Shown here in pieces: positions 47,401 through 59,131 of a DNA stretch of 64,000 bases. The stretch is from Polytrichum commune (Eukaryota > Streptophyta > Polytrichopsida > Polytrichales > Polytrichaceae), in NCBI GenBank assembly GCA_950295325.1, contig OX485807.1, forward strand, positions 21,919,666 to 21,983,665. The letters are read 5' to 3'. Position numbers and translations under genes: made by a program. Position 1 is the stretch's first letter, and each line of letters starts with the position of its first letter. The notes below the pieces were generated by a model, which saw only the letters and a program-made list of their open reading frames with translations, had not been told where the DNA came from and searched no databases.

Positions 47401-50020
47401 TTCACTATCCAACAAAGACTTCAACACGTACTATGCATTTGTTCCTTAGGATTCAAACAAACACTTCAAACTAGTTGCCAAATTGCACCATAATTCAAAG
47501 ACTTTGCTTTGTCAACCAAGAGCTACTCATACAATGTCATTCAACTTAAAATTGGTTCGCTTTCCTCAATAAATCAATCAGATTTTTGCCTTGGACAATC
47601 TTACCACATTGAGTTGTGCATAAAAAGGAATAATCTCATAAATAACAAGGGCTTCAGACCCAATTGCTTCAATTAGACAATGGTGCTTACACAAATTAAT
47701 CCAATAAATTAATCCTTCCCTAACCTTAAACATGTGTATTGCGTGTTGAGGATAACATGTTTATGAGCATAGTTTGTAAATGAGTAAACATGGTGAGAAG
47801 CCTTGGAGTTAATGAAATTAGATACAAGGGAAATTTAAGTGTGACCATTTGTCGTGCAAAGATGAAAGTGCGATGTTTGGCAAATTGTCTCAACTGATTG
47901 AGTGACCATCTACTTAAGGAAGTAGATGCTTGATGTTGTAAGTATCACATCTGTAATTGCCTAAGACTGATATGAGAGGAAAGAAATCTTTATTTTGCAA
48001 GAAAAAAATCCCTAGGATTGTGGATTGTTTGAGGCAAATGGTCTTGTGAAATGAGATTATTCATTTGCCTAGATTTTGTGCAAGGAATGGTTGGATACTT
48101 ATAGAAATTAAATTTATTTTTAAAGTAACAGCTTGATTGATGAAGAAGCCATGGTGTGAATATCTTAAAAGGATGTTGTAATTGTGTAAGGAACTATCGT
48201 TTAGAGTGTAGTAATTTACTCAAAATCCATTGCAATCACATGATAGAGTGAGAAACTCATCATTATGAAATTGAGAAAGGAATAAGAAAGGGTGGGATCA
48301 ATCCACCACGATATCAAAGTGCATTGACCATTGCCAACCTACCGTATCTCATATATGAATAGAATTCACACATAAATTGGCGATTAAGATCAAAGATTCC
48401 TAATACATTGGACATTATTATGTGATTGTAGTCACTTTTCACTATAATGAATGAAATCATGATCAAAGGATTTTAACAATAACCCTGAATGATAAGCTAT
48501 GTAAATGAGAAGGGCCATAGTCTAAGAGAGAAGAGGAAGCCACAGCTAGCAACATGTCCATTGTCTTTTGGAGATTTAGAGGCAATGAATAGGAAGTGTT
48601 GTGAGACCATGGGTAGGTGAAAGGACAAGGCAATTGTACCAACGGCGGGGTTACCGAAGGTGAACATGGAAGTTAGATTTGTAGAAGGGATCTAAAAGGA
48701 GATGGATTAATCATGCATGCAAACATAAAACCATTGAACTAAACTATGAAGCAATCTTGAATTAGTTAATCAGTAAGCTCTAGTTACCAATGTGACAATA
48801 ATGGACTATTGTCCAATACCGTGGTTTATTGCCACAACTAAATGTCATCTAAATAATTTGAGATCATTTGTGAATTGTAATCAAATCATGTAAGAGTCAA
48901 GGAATGGACAATTTCTCTAACACTTTCCTAACCTACCATGGAAAATAGTTTTGGAAACTTACATGTGGTTGTCCTTCAATTGGTCTAGGTAAGGACAATG
49001 GCCAGATGGACTCTTTAAAATTCAAAGAAATTAGCCCAATAACCCACGAGGTTTTCATTATAGTATTTCATGATCCATTAATTGATCACTTAAATTAAAA
49101 TATGATTATGGTTCACGTTGGGATGCCTTTGGCCCAATTATATGACGTTACTAGCACTAAAAAAACAATCGATGAGCTAAGCTCCCTCCATTGAAATTTT
49201 TGTTATAGCAAGTCATTATTACTAGACTATGGTTGGTTGCAAGAAAATAAAAATTGTACCTACTACAGTGAGTAACCCTTGCAATCCACCTTCTAATCTG
49301 GTTTTCCCCCATAAAATCACATCAAACATAATCTATTATAGGTTTTGGTACCCAAGTTTTACTTAGAACTCATTGTGACCTATCAAATGGCCTAATAATG
49401 ACATCTAGAACCCCAAAGTGACACTTATTTTAGCCTACCATGTATGTTTTGTTTAGTTGAATCCGTATCAAAAACCTTTATACAAGGCCAATTGTGAGCT
49501 TGCCATGCTTCATAATTAAGTTGATTTGTTGTGGTTGCATATGCCCGTTCATAACTAGTCATAACAACAAATGACTCAGTGAAGGCCCACATTAGGCCTT
49601 CATGTTATAAGTGTTATTTAGTGAGTCACTGAGGCCAAGAGAGAGCACTCCGTCCATAGGCGAGCCTTGCATGGGTCATTTGATACTATGATTGATTATA
49701 ATCACACATCCATAACCAAATCCAGAAAACCAATGAGCATATCAACCTCACACAAGGCCTTTCCAACATTTGGTGCTTCATTTGGTCAATGGTTCTTGGT
49801 ATGCTTACGAATGAGCGTCCATAAGGTATCATCACTACCATTGACCGAGTGGAGGCTATATGGAGCTACAAAGGGTCAATGGCAACTCATATATTTTACA
49901 CGCATTCATAGAGTGGTTGCGCTACCAACAACTTGATGAGACCTCAATTCACAAGGCGCCTTGTGACCCTAAGCCCTATGGTGCTACCCATGGGATATAT
50001 ACGGACCCGTATCCATAGAC
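44406..50020. other. No recognised gene
   Basis: AT-rich DNA. The most protein-like stretch is 44850-45400 (+), where fragments such as NYLCFFREIEDEKIDHSNV and YTEIGRFICGMKLLLD occur in shifting frames; it may be a decayed transposase. Opposed frames at 46604-46993 and the frame 49667-49936 show no motif. Confidence 0.35.
45488..45570. repeat. Tandem repeat, 39-bp unit x~2.3
   Basis: GTGTGAGGTTGGTGGTYTGT followed by GTGAGCAGTT is repeated head to tail. Confidence 0.75.
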
Positions 50021-50022
50021 TA

Positions 50023-50965
50023 CCGTACGTTAAGGGCAGCTTCGACACATCTTAGCCGAATAATTAATTAAAGTTCAAAAAGTAGGTTCAACACCTAAAA
50101 ATAATGTATTCATATTTTCAGCAATTTTCTCTTTTAATTTTTAAAAATTCAGCCTAAATTCATTTTTAATTTTCTATTTAAGCTTATATCTTGTAAATCT
50201 CTCTTGCATTGAATGACAAGTAAGATGTGAGTGAAGAGTTGAGAATGCTATGTGCTTTATGCAAGTAGAGTGGAGTTGTGTTCAACAATGCATATGGGAT
50301 ATGTAAACTTTGAGGTGAAGCACCAAGTTAGACTTCATTTTTATAACACGCATAACTTTTGCATAGAGTCTTCAAATGATATAAAATTTCTTGGAGGTGA
50401 AAGATTACTTGATTTCTAAACTTTTCTTAGACAAACAAAATTCCAAAAAAGTTGATCTTCTATGCACAAATGAGCTCCGAAAAACTGTTATGAACGCATT
50501 TTAATTTTTTGATCTTTACACGGCTGCAATGTTTTGTCCATATCTTTTGCATAAAGACTTATTTTGACACAAAACTTGTTGAAGGTGGAAGAAGGATTGA
50601 TTTCTCAACTTTTGTTAGTTGGACAAAATTCTATAAAACTTCATCTTCTATGCTCAATTGGACTCCAAAAATTTGTGTACAACACATTTGAAAAGCCTCA
50701 CCTAGAGTCTTGCTACTTCTTAACCCATATTCTTTGTGGACTAATGTAAGTGAGCTTGATTACAAAAAGAGCACCTTCTCTCTTTCAAAATTCACATATG
50801 CTTCCACTGAAAGTAAAACTCTAGTGAGAAGTAAAAATTTCTTACTTTTTGGCAATTTTGAAAAATAATTAATTTTATATTCGGCAAAAAATGCCAATGA
50901 TTTTCCAAAATTTTCGGCATCTATTTTTAGAATTATTTTGTGCCGAACCTGCCCTTAACGTACGG
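50023..50965. mobile_element. 943-bp TA-inserted MITE (mariner-like)
   Basis: The ends TACCGTACGTTAAGGGCAG (50021-50039) and the exact inverse (50949-50967) imply TIR CCGTACGTTAAGGGCAG with a TA target duplication, as in Tc1/mariner. The similarity continues beyond the perfect part (TTCG.CACA). It is non-coding. The inside has two degenerate units of about 185 bp (near 50330-50500 and 50520-50690) sharing TTTTGCATA.AG and AAATTC....AAAA.TT.ATCTTCTATGC. Confidence 0.75.
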
Positions 50966-50967
50966 TA

Positions 50968-51762
50968 GCCTCGTGACCACTAGTCTATTGAAGACAATAT
51001 GCGAGTCTTTCATGAACCAATGGTTGTGGGCTAAGTTTATAGACACAGGTCCATAAACTCCTAGTATTCACAGGTATACGGTGTACTGACAAGACATACC
51101 GCATATGGAGTTGTCCATTGGAGCTTTGGTTGGGGGTTCTCCTTTCGGAACTCACGAGGACACACTCCCACCGAACCATGTGCAAAAACAATCTTTTGGT
51201 ATGGGGCTAACCCTTTAAGTACTCCTTTACACCCGACCACCTTTTAAAATAATAATAATAAATCCTATATAAGATTCCAGTCACCTATTGCCCCTATAAA
51301 TATTGCGTATAGCACATGGTAACTTCTTTGTGAAGGTATATAAGACATTGTATGGAACACTTATGCAATATGCTTATCATGATTGGACAATGACTCAACA
51401 TAATAAATGGAATCAAGAGCATCCATTAACAAAATATATAATTTTAGCATACTAAAGGATTTGTTTCACTTTGATATTCGAGCTTGGGGGTTGGGAGGGT
51501 CAGAAAGGGCTGAAGTATCTAGGGAACATTAGTAATAATGCAAAGAGTGCGTGTGTTGAATATGAGTCTATCATTCTTCAACCATGTGGAATAAGCACTA
51601 GTTTATGTATGTATGTATGTATTATAATCATATTCATGCATGAATCATCAACAATCTCCATCCCAAGATGTTAAAGGGATCCATATTTGTTGTTCATGCC
51701 AATTAAATGGTGCAAAAATAGCTAAACCGAATGCGCTACGCGCATGGCAATACCTTAGTACG
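50968..51762. other. No recognisable feature
   Basis: A short GTAT microsatellite lies at 51603-51621. Frames here are short and without motif. Confidence 0.4.
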
Positions 51763-51767
51763 TGTAC

Positions 51768-52305
51768 ATCACTTTTATATGTAGTCACAAGGGAATCGGG
51801 GCATGTTAATATGTTCACTGACTCCAAATGCACTTATATTTTTTGGGGAGTCTTGTTGTAAGGTGGCACACCCACCCTAACCTAATCATCCCCAAGCTTG
51901 CTAAACAAACATCATTATCACTCATTTGAATGTCTAATAATAGAGAACATAGGCTATTTTGGGGGCATGTAGCAAGGGAGAGCGGGACTGTGTGACCCAA
52001 GTTTCATGTTGTTCTAGTTTGATTTCATTAAATATCATCCGAGAACCTTCATCCATTGCAATTTACAAGTATCATTTGTTTTATATGTAGTCACGAGGTC
52101 AATGGGGCATGTTAATATGTTATATGACTCCAAATGCACTCCAATGTTTTTTGGAGTCTTCTTCGAAGGTGCTACACCCACCCTAATCTAATCACCCCAT
52201 ACGTCGTTAACTAAGGGTCATCATCACTAATTGACATATAAGATAATAGGAGATAAAGTCTATTTTGGGGCATGTAGCCCGAGATAGTGGGACCACATGG
52301 CCTTC
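51768..52305. repeat. Direct tandem duplication, ~305-bp unit x2
   Basis: Unit 1 (about 51768-51995) and unit 2 (about 52071-52305) share TTTTATATGTAGTCAC, GGGGCATGTTAATATGTT, GACTCCAAATGCACT, CACCCACCCTAA and CTATTTTGGGG. Divergence points to an old duplication. Confidence 0.75.
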
Positions 52306-52834
52306 AACCTGAGTACCCTATGTAGAGGTGTATGCTAAATTTCACTAGTGAACAACAAATTCACTTCTAGAACCCCAAACCTTAATTTCTAAACCCTTAA
52401 CTGTAGTAGAGCTTCAATCGTGGTCTTTCATCACACCAAGATTGTGTCCTAACTCTTAGCCATTTGGACATTGTGATCACTCAAAGACCAGTTGCTCTTC
52501 ATGTCAGAAAAATTATGTTTTCTCCCTTTATTCGTAGACCTAGAAAGTGAGTTTATGCTATTTGGATTTGCATTATCAATAGCTTCTTCAATTTGGATCT
52601 AGATCACTCCACCTATTTAAAGCGTTCTATATTTCTTGGTCCAAAATCGCTTTGTGTCCTCAAGGTTGAAATGAAATGTATCGAGTGTCCAATGTGTCAA
52701 TCAACTATTTCTAATGAAAAATCTATGAAAGTCACTGACTGTACATTCCAATTCCTTGCAATTATGACTTTTCAAAATCTTACATTTTTGTTGGTGATTA
52801 GAGTGTACTTCACTGTTTATGGAATTTAGTGTCA

Positions 52835-53065
52835 TGTACATTGTTTGCAAAGGACCTAAACTAGATGCCTAGAAGTCTCAAAGTGTCATTCCTGCTAATT
52901 GCCAATATGATGTTATTCATCAACGTAAGTTTTAAAGTAAAAAATAATTTACATTATGATATTTAGTGTAGCCTCATTGAGATATTTGAGATGATAGTTT
53001 TGTGTTTTTGTATGCATGGGGGAAATGATATTGAACATACTAATGCCAAGTGTCATGTGTTTATG
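52835..53065 (+). repeat. Dispersed repeat R2, copy 2
   Basis: Matches 3040-3255 in the same orientation. This copy has an extra stretch of about 45 bp near 52930-52975. The phrase ATGCCAAGTGTCA recurs at about 53046, 53106 and 53220, so its 3' end is locally amplified. Confidence 0.6.
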
Positions 53066-53611
53066 TTTTAGTATGCAAGAGGAAGATATTCTTGATCGTA
53101 CTTATGCCAAGTGTCACTTGTGTACATTCTAGTCAACTTGTATACCATTGTGTACAATAGGCATACACCTCATATCATTATTGAACATACTCATGCCAAG
53201 ATACGAATAAGTGCACTTGAATGCCAAGTGTCATGAGGTGATACTAATGATGAAGTTGTTGATCATTAGTGTAACCTAGCATACGCCTCAAAATAGGGTA
53301 AGTGAGACTACTATGCATATAACAAATGGTGTACTCCTAGCCCTCTTAACATACACAACTCAAAACTAAGGGCACACTTTCAAATGCTAGTTGTTTTGCG
53401 AAGCAAAATAGAGTTCGCCAACATTGACATAGTTTTCACCAATATTTTCAATCACTTCCATGTGGAGTGGGGGTGAGGGATGTGGGGATAATATTTGTCT
53501 TGTAATCCAACATGCAAGTTGGAATGTGGTTGTCCATGCACTTACCCATTTTCTGTTGTTATTGATTATAATACTTCCAAAATGATGTCAATCTTAGGGG
53601 GTTGTGGCATA

Positions 53612-53870
53612 AATTAATAACCAACGTCGGGCAATCCGATGTGAATTTCAGCCTGTTGGCCCTACCCTGCTCAAGAATCCTCTTGATGTAGGGTGGGGTT
53701 TACTGCCTACCTTGCGGTGTGTGGGCTCTTGGCTTCCTACATACCTAGCTAATATTTTGTCCGTCAAGTAGGGAGAAGATTTCACAACGGGAATCAAACT
53801 GCCAACCATTCCATTCTCCACTATGAAAATGAGTACCTCTCCACTATCACCCAGTAGTTTAGGGTCATCT
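53612..53870 (-). mobile_element. SINE family S2, copy 2
   Basis: The minus strand contains TAGTGGAGAGG (A-box-like), AGTTTGATTCCCG (B-box-like) and a body that matches 6724-6900. The 5' part is more complete than in copy 1. The 3' end in both is GCCCGACGT.GGTTATT. Overlapping frames here (53648-54007) are repeat sequence and not a gene. Confidence 0.7.
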
Positions 53871-54576
53871 TGAACCATTGCACCAAAGATGTAAAGGACC
53901 TCTGGAAAACATGATTTCCTTACTGGATTCCATGCCAAATCCTGGTACTTGGCTCGACCATTGTGCAGTTGTCTTTTCATTAACATACAATCTGTATGCA
54001 CCAACATTCCAACTGACCAAAATACATCTTATTTCATTTTCCAAGAAAAGAGTTTTATTGGTAGATGAACAAAAAACAACACAAAACCTGAAATCAAGAT
54101 GATGTACATTTTTGAATCAATATTGATACATATTAGTATGTATTTATTGTGCAAGTTTTTGGGGGTGTTGGTCTTAGCACCATCTATCAAATTGTCAAAT
54201 TATTTGGCTCCTTGGTGGGGAATAGAGTCAAGACTAGATAGTAGAGGGCGATGACACCAACCTAGCTGGTGCTTTTTCAGTTTCGTTGAATATATTTATA
54301 ATGCATCGGAATATAGTGTGCATCTACAACAATATGCATATATGTTACTGTGCTTTCCTCGTTTATAGCGTGGCCCACAATATTCACCACAAACAATGTG
54401 CCTAGAGTAGGTAAGTTTTTGTGGGTGGATGTGGTCCATGGCAAGTACATGCACCCCAAAAGGACGACAAGGACAAAAAGTATCTTGATCCATCTTTCAA
54501 GTTCTACAACCATCTTTTAGATGAAGTTCACTTGCTGTAACAAATACGAATACAATCTTATATTGAGCCTCAATAG

Positions 54577-54765
54577 CCATAACATTATTAAACAACGTGC
54601 ATTTGTTCATGTGGGACCTGAGAATATAACCATGGGATGCCTCAACCTAGTGCCAGAAGACTTAGATTAAGTTTGAACTTGCACCACGTTGGGACATCCC
54701 ATGGTTATATTCTCAGGACCCACATGAACGAACATACATTGCTTAATAATATTATGGCCCAATAG
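54577..54765. mobile_element. Hairpin (foldback) MITE, about 190 bp
   Basis: Arms of about 70 bp: CCATAACATTATTAAACAAC..TTCATGTGGG.CCTGAG and the perfectly shared AGAATATAACCATGGGATG lie inverted at 54611-54645 and 54690-54720. The loop is about 45 bp. CAATAG occurs on both outer sides and may be part of a target duplication. Confidence 0.7.
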
Positions 54766-55194
54766 GAGTAGCATAGTTATTTAACAAGGTAAATCGGAGG
54801 GGCTTGTGCTTTGTCAATTGATGCACAAATCTAGGTAGAGTCAATTGGCTTGAGTCATCCATACTCGTCACACATAAATATAAGCTAGGCCTTTTCATCT
54901 CTTCAACTTGTGAACGTACACGCATGTGGGTTTACTAAGGGGATAACCATGCGCTCCTCCCTTATGTGATTGGTTTAGGACACCGCCACCGATCATTTTG
55001 TCTGCTCATGCAAAGTGAAGAAGAGGATCGGAATTCGGAACCATAGTATACCTATATGTATGTAGCATCTATTTAAGTAGGGCACTATAGAACCATGTAT
55101 TGGAGAATGTCCATAGTGGAGTGCAATTTGGAACCTAAGGATGGGAGCCAAAGGGAATTTCCATGGGTTATTGAACCGGAACCGTTATATAAAA

Positions 55195-55440
55195 CCCTAT
55201 GCCGGAGGCCAGGCTTGGGGAGAACCGGCAGTTAGTTACAGATGAACTGGTTGAGTTTGAGAAATAATAACGATTGAAGTTCGAGACTTCAGGAGAATTA
55301 CTGATCATTCATATGAATCTACGGAAGAATATACCTTGAATGAATAAAGAAACACCGGAAGATGTCAACATGTCACCGGCTGGATTTAGAATCACTAGGA
55401 TCTTGATTGACTATGCCCAAAAACTTCCCGGGCACTGGTC
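55195..55440 (+). repeat. Dispersed repeat R4, copy 3 (LTR-like)
   Basis: See 23145-23385 for shared landmarks. AATAAA lies near 55345 and the end is TTCCCGGGCA. It is probably the 3' part of an LTR. No gag or pol sequence follows. Confidence 0.7.
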
Positions 55441-56094
55441 GGAGACAATGTTCAAGATTGAAACCCTCATATGAGTTTCATTTTGAAGGGCTCTCAAATT
55501 TCAAACCTTCAATTGAAGGGTTGGTTCAATTCCAAGACGCCAATCCAAGAATATAGAAATGAAATACAAAACTCATATTAAACTTGCGCATGAATTATAT
55601 GGTTCATGTTTCCAGTACAATGTGAAGAATTTAGAATCAACCATTTCACTTCATTTCTTGTAGTGACAATGCCCTACGCTTGTTGGTTCTTATGACGGAC
55701 AGATTGTATTGAGGACTTCAAGTCATGTCTTCATTTTCAATTTGGAATTGCATTTGGAAGGGTTGTTTTGAGAGAGGTATATTTTGAAGGGGCAAATCGC
55801 GTTTGAAGGGCATTGAAGACTTCAATCTTGGCCATGCTAGGTAGTGGTCATGTAGGAGTCTAACCGCATTGGAAACGGGATCAATCACGGCACATAGGGG
55901 CCAACATGTGCAAAGATTATGTTATCATCGTCCCTTAATTCCTAGGGATATTCTCTTGGCATGCGAGAAGATTACAAGCTCGATCTCAGCATATTATGCT
56001 TTCAACTGCATTCTAGTGACTTCCGGACAAGGTCTACAACCACCTTGGACCAGTTGTGTACAAGGTTTTGTGTATGTGGTGTTTGTAAGACATT
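55441..56094. other. No recognisable feature
   Basis: It is enriched in short GAAGGG/TTGAAG phrases but shows no clear unit or gene. Confidence 0.35.
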
Positions 56095-56097
56095 TAA

Positions 56098-56889
56098 GGG
56101 CCGGTTTACACTATGGACCATGAAGTTGGAACAGGTCTCTGCAAGGCATCTGATTGGCTATTGAAGTTGTCCCGGGACAACTTCGGTTTACACTAAGGAA
56201 AAAATGTCAAAGAGACCATGAAGGTTGAGGTCCCCAAAATATAATTTTTAAGGCCTAATAAATCCCTTGACATGGTCCAACGGGTTTTGCGGTGAGAGAG
56301 GCAAAACAAGTGGTCTGGTAGGAGAAGGCAAGGGCCCATGGCAAAGAAATGCAACTCTATTAAATTTTTAATGAATCTACCCTCTATGTGCCTTAATCAT
56401 ATCATAGCCCATGAGACATACCATTACTACCGTGCCCTACCCCTTAGACCGGCTCCCACGTGTTTCACCAAACAACGTGGGACGTCTAAAACATGTACAT
56501 TAAATACGTTAAATTTGTACATGTACAAATTAAATTGCTCATTTTTTTTGTGAATTTTTTTGTGAGAAGATTTGCAAGCCACATCCTCAACACATTTAGC
56601 AAGAAGTGAAAACAAGTGAAGCCCAAGAGAAGGCAAGAGAATGGTCAAACATTATTTATTTTTTCAAAATTGCCCTTTTTGGGCATGTATTAAAAAAATC
56701 AGCACCTTCACTTTTTGGTGCATAGTCATTCTTCTTGGTCCACATTCGGTTTACACCTAGTGAGGGGCCCAAGGCTCTCAAACCTAATTTTTTATGAAGT
56801 CGGACCATGAATGTTGGACCATGAACTCGGACCATTTACAAAGGCCATCTTCCATGGTCCGATTTCATGGTCCATAGTGTAAACCGGCC
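56098..56889. mobile_element. 792-bp PIF/Harbinger-like MITE
   Basis: The TIR GGGCCGGTTTACACTATGG continues with ACCATGAA at both ends (inverted at the right). The flanks are TAA (56095-56097) and TAA (56890-56892), a 3-bp duplication, and the start GGGCC.GTTT is typical of Tourist/Harbinger elements. A second inner pair (CGGTTTACACTAAGG near 56185 and its inverse near 56757) suggests a nested or duplicated terminus. Short frames inside have no transposase motif. Confidence 0.8.
56163..56184. repeat. Perfect 22-bp palindrome
   Basis: The core GTTGTCCCGGGACAAC is extended by GAA/TTC on either side. It sits inside the Harbinger-like MITE. No function is assigned. Confidence 0.9.
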
Positions 56890-57269
56890 CTAAGTAGCAT
56901 GTGGTTAATTAGTTTCAATCCTTCACTGACATAGTGCCATTTGTCAAGTAAGGACCATGCTCAAGGGATTTGAGCCAATTAACCCATACACTCGTTTCTT
57001 ATTGCATGCCTAAACCCTTGCCTCCAAGGAACCAGTGTACGGGTTGGTTCACCCCAGCCTGTTCAAGGTGTACCCAAAAGTTGATGCAACGACATCTATT
57101 AGGTATACATATACATGTACTCAACCAATATACGTATCATCGAAATAATGTAACCTACCAAATGCACTCACAACCACCTCCCAAACTCAACAAATGCCGG
57201 ATATTTAGATAGTAAGAAAGCTAGCCATTTGAGACCATTGATACAAGAGGCCAAAGGGGTGGCATGCTT

Positions 57270-57706
57270 GAAATGTGATAGGTCTATAATAACTTTACTG
57301 CTACCATATCTTAACTCCACTTATCTAACTGCTAGACAATTAGACAATCTGATGTATCAGATGACCAGCATAGACATTGAATACAAGATGGAATGGCCAT
57401 GTGAGGCCCTTAGGGAACAAGACCATCTGAGGTCCAGGGTATCCCAAGGGTACCGGGTTAGTTAGAGATAAACACTGGAGATTAGCTCCCGGGTATTCCG
57501 AGGGTACCAGAAAGCATTTAGGAGTCTACCAAATACCCTCCTCGGTTATCCCGAGGGTATAAACCTAGTAAGTAAAGCCGGTACAGCCAAGTGGTATTAC
57601 TTTATTAATTTACTTATTATATAAACAACTACCTATCATGGTAGTTCTACAGAATTATCCACTTACTTTGCCTCTTTGTATATTTGATAGTAGTATCCTC
57701 TCAACA
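57270..57706 (+). mobile_element. Probable 5' LTR of copia element CP1
   Basis: TATATAA near 57618 fits an LTR TATA box. The block ends CTCTCAACA, followed by CATTATGAGCACGC, similar to the internal initiator-tRNA-type primer site used by several plant copia families. A GGGTA-rich region (57435-57560) has partial repeats (CCCGGGTATTCCGAGGGTA, GGTTATCCCGAGGGTATA). The left limit is uncertain and the 3' LTR is not in the window. Confidence 0.4.
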
Positions 57707-57740
57707 CATTATGAGCACGCTCCTGGCTTTACCATTCACC

Positions 57741-57759
57741 TATATATATATATATATAT
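57741..57759. repeat. TA microsatellite
   Basis: About nine TA units in the CP1 leader region. Confidence 0.9.
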
Positions 57760-58309
57760 TTAAATTTTTTACCGCTCTCACTCACCGAAGTTTTTTTTTT
57801 CCCAAGCTATACTTCTGTTCAATCTAATCGCATTCTATCCAACCTCAGATAGATTTCTCCCGCAACATAATTAGTTTACTTCTTCAATAAAGCTCCACAT
57901 TAGGATAGAATTAGTTGTATAGACAATCTATGAGGAGACCGAGTGATCACATGAGTGAGTTCTATAGAAAATATACATTCTGGTTGCATATATATACACA
58001 CATTTTGCGCATATAGATAGAATATTTGTAGAGATCTTTTAAACTTATCTCGAAGTTTTTACCTTACCGAAATTTTGTCCAATTTTCTTCACAAAATCTG
58101 TATATAGAGGCGTTACTTTGCCCAAATTTTCCACAAAAATTCTGTCCAAATATGTCTAAATTTTGTCTATAGGAAAGTTATTATGTCAAAATTTCATCAA
58201 AAATTTTGAATTCCAATCCCATTTTCTTCCGTTGATTTCTAGATCAGTTTCGAATACCGAACTACTGCCAAAATTTTCCGATACTTTAGCTAACCTGTTT
58301 TGTGTACAT

Positions 58310-58660
58310 ATATATATATACTAATTATATATTGTCTTGTATATTCTGTTTGTATACTGACCGACCTAAATACTGAATAACATACTGTCTGTAATACTCT
58401 GTATCATGTTTATATACAATATAATTCCCGTATACTGTATTCTGCCAGTAAACGGTACCTTGTATGTATTCTGTTTGTATACAGTATACTGTCCATATAA
58501 TGTATTCTACCCATATACAGTATGACATACCCCTACTGTACTCTGTACATGCACCCTGTCCAATATTATACTGAAATACAATATGTATTTTACCCTGTAT
58601 TCTGTATTACACAGCATACAATACTGTACCTAAACACTTTCTGTCTATACACTTACTCTT
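58310..58660. repeat. TACTGTATAC-rich low-complexity leader
   Basis: Variants of (A/T)TACTGT(A/C)TTCTG and GTATACTG repeat irregularly for about 350 bp just before the CP1 gag start. This is an untranslated leader with slipped-strand repeats. Confidence 0.6.
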
Positions 58661-59131
58661 CTTGTATACTCTCCCTTTTTCCAAAATGAATACATATTCT
58701 AGAGAGTCTCATACTACATACCTAGCTACAGTAGATTCTCGCCTCCAAGCTCTTATGTTTGCTCCTCTTAATTATGATGGATCAAATTTCCTCGAGTGGA
58801 TCAATGATGCCCGAATAATCCTGAATGCAGAAGATTTAGCAAAACACTTCATCCTCAGTACCATCTACTTCATCTGAGTCTGAAGTCCAAATCCCAGCAG
58901 TCTATAAGTGGCAAGCACTGTCGTTGTCACGCCGTCACTTGGATCATGTCCTTCGCTTACAATATCTCAAAATTAACGACTCAGCCGACCTGTGGGCCGG
59001 GTTTCACGCTGGTTTTTATCATCAACAAACATTTTTTCTCCCCCAGCCGCGTAAAGATTGGATCAACTTGCGGGTGCTCGACTTCTCCGACTTCGTTTCA
59101 TTAAACTTGGAGCTTCAACGAATCACGGCGC

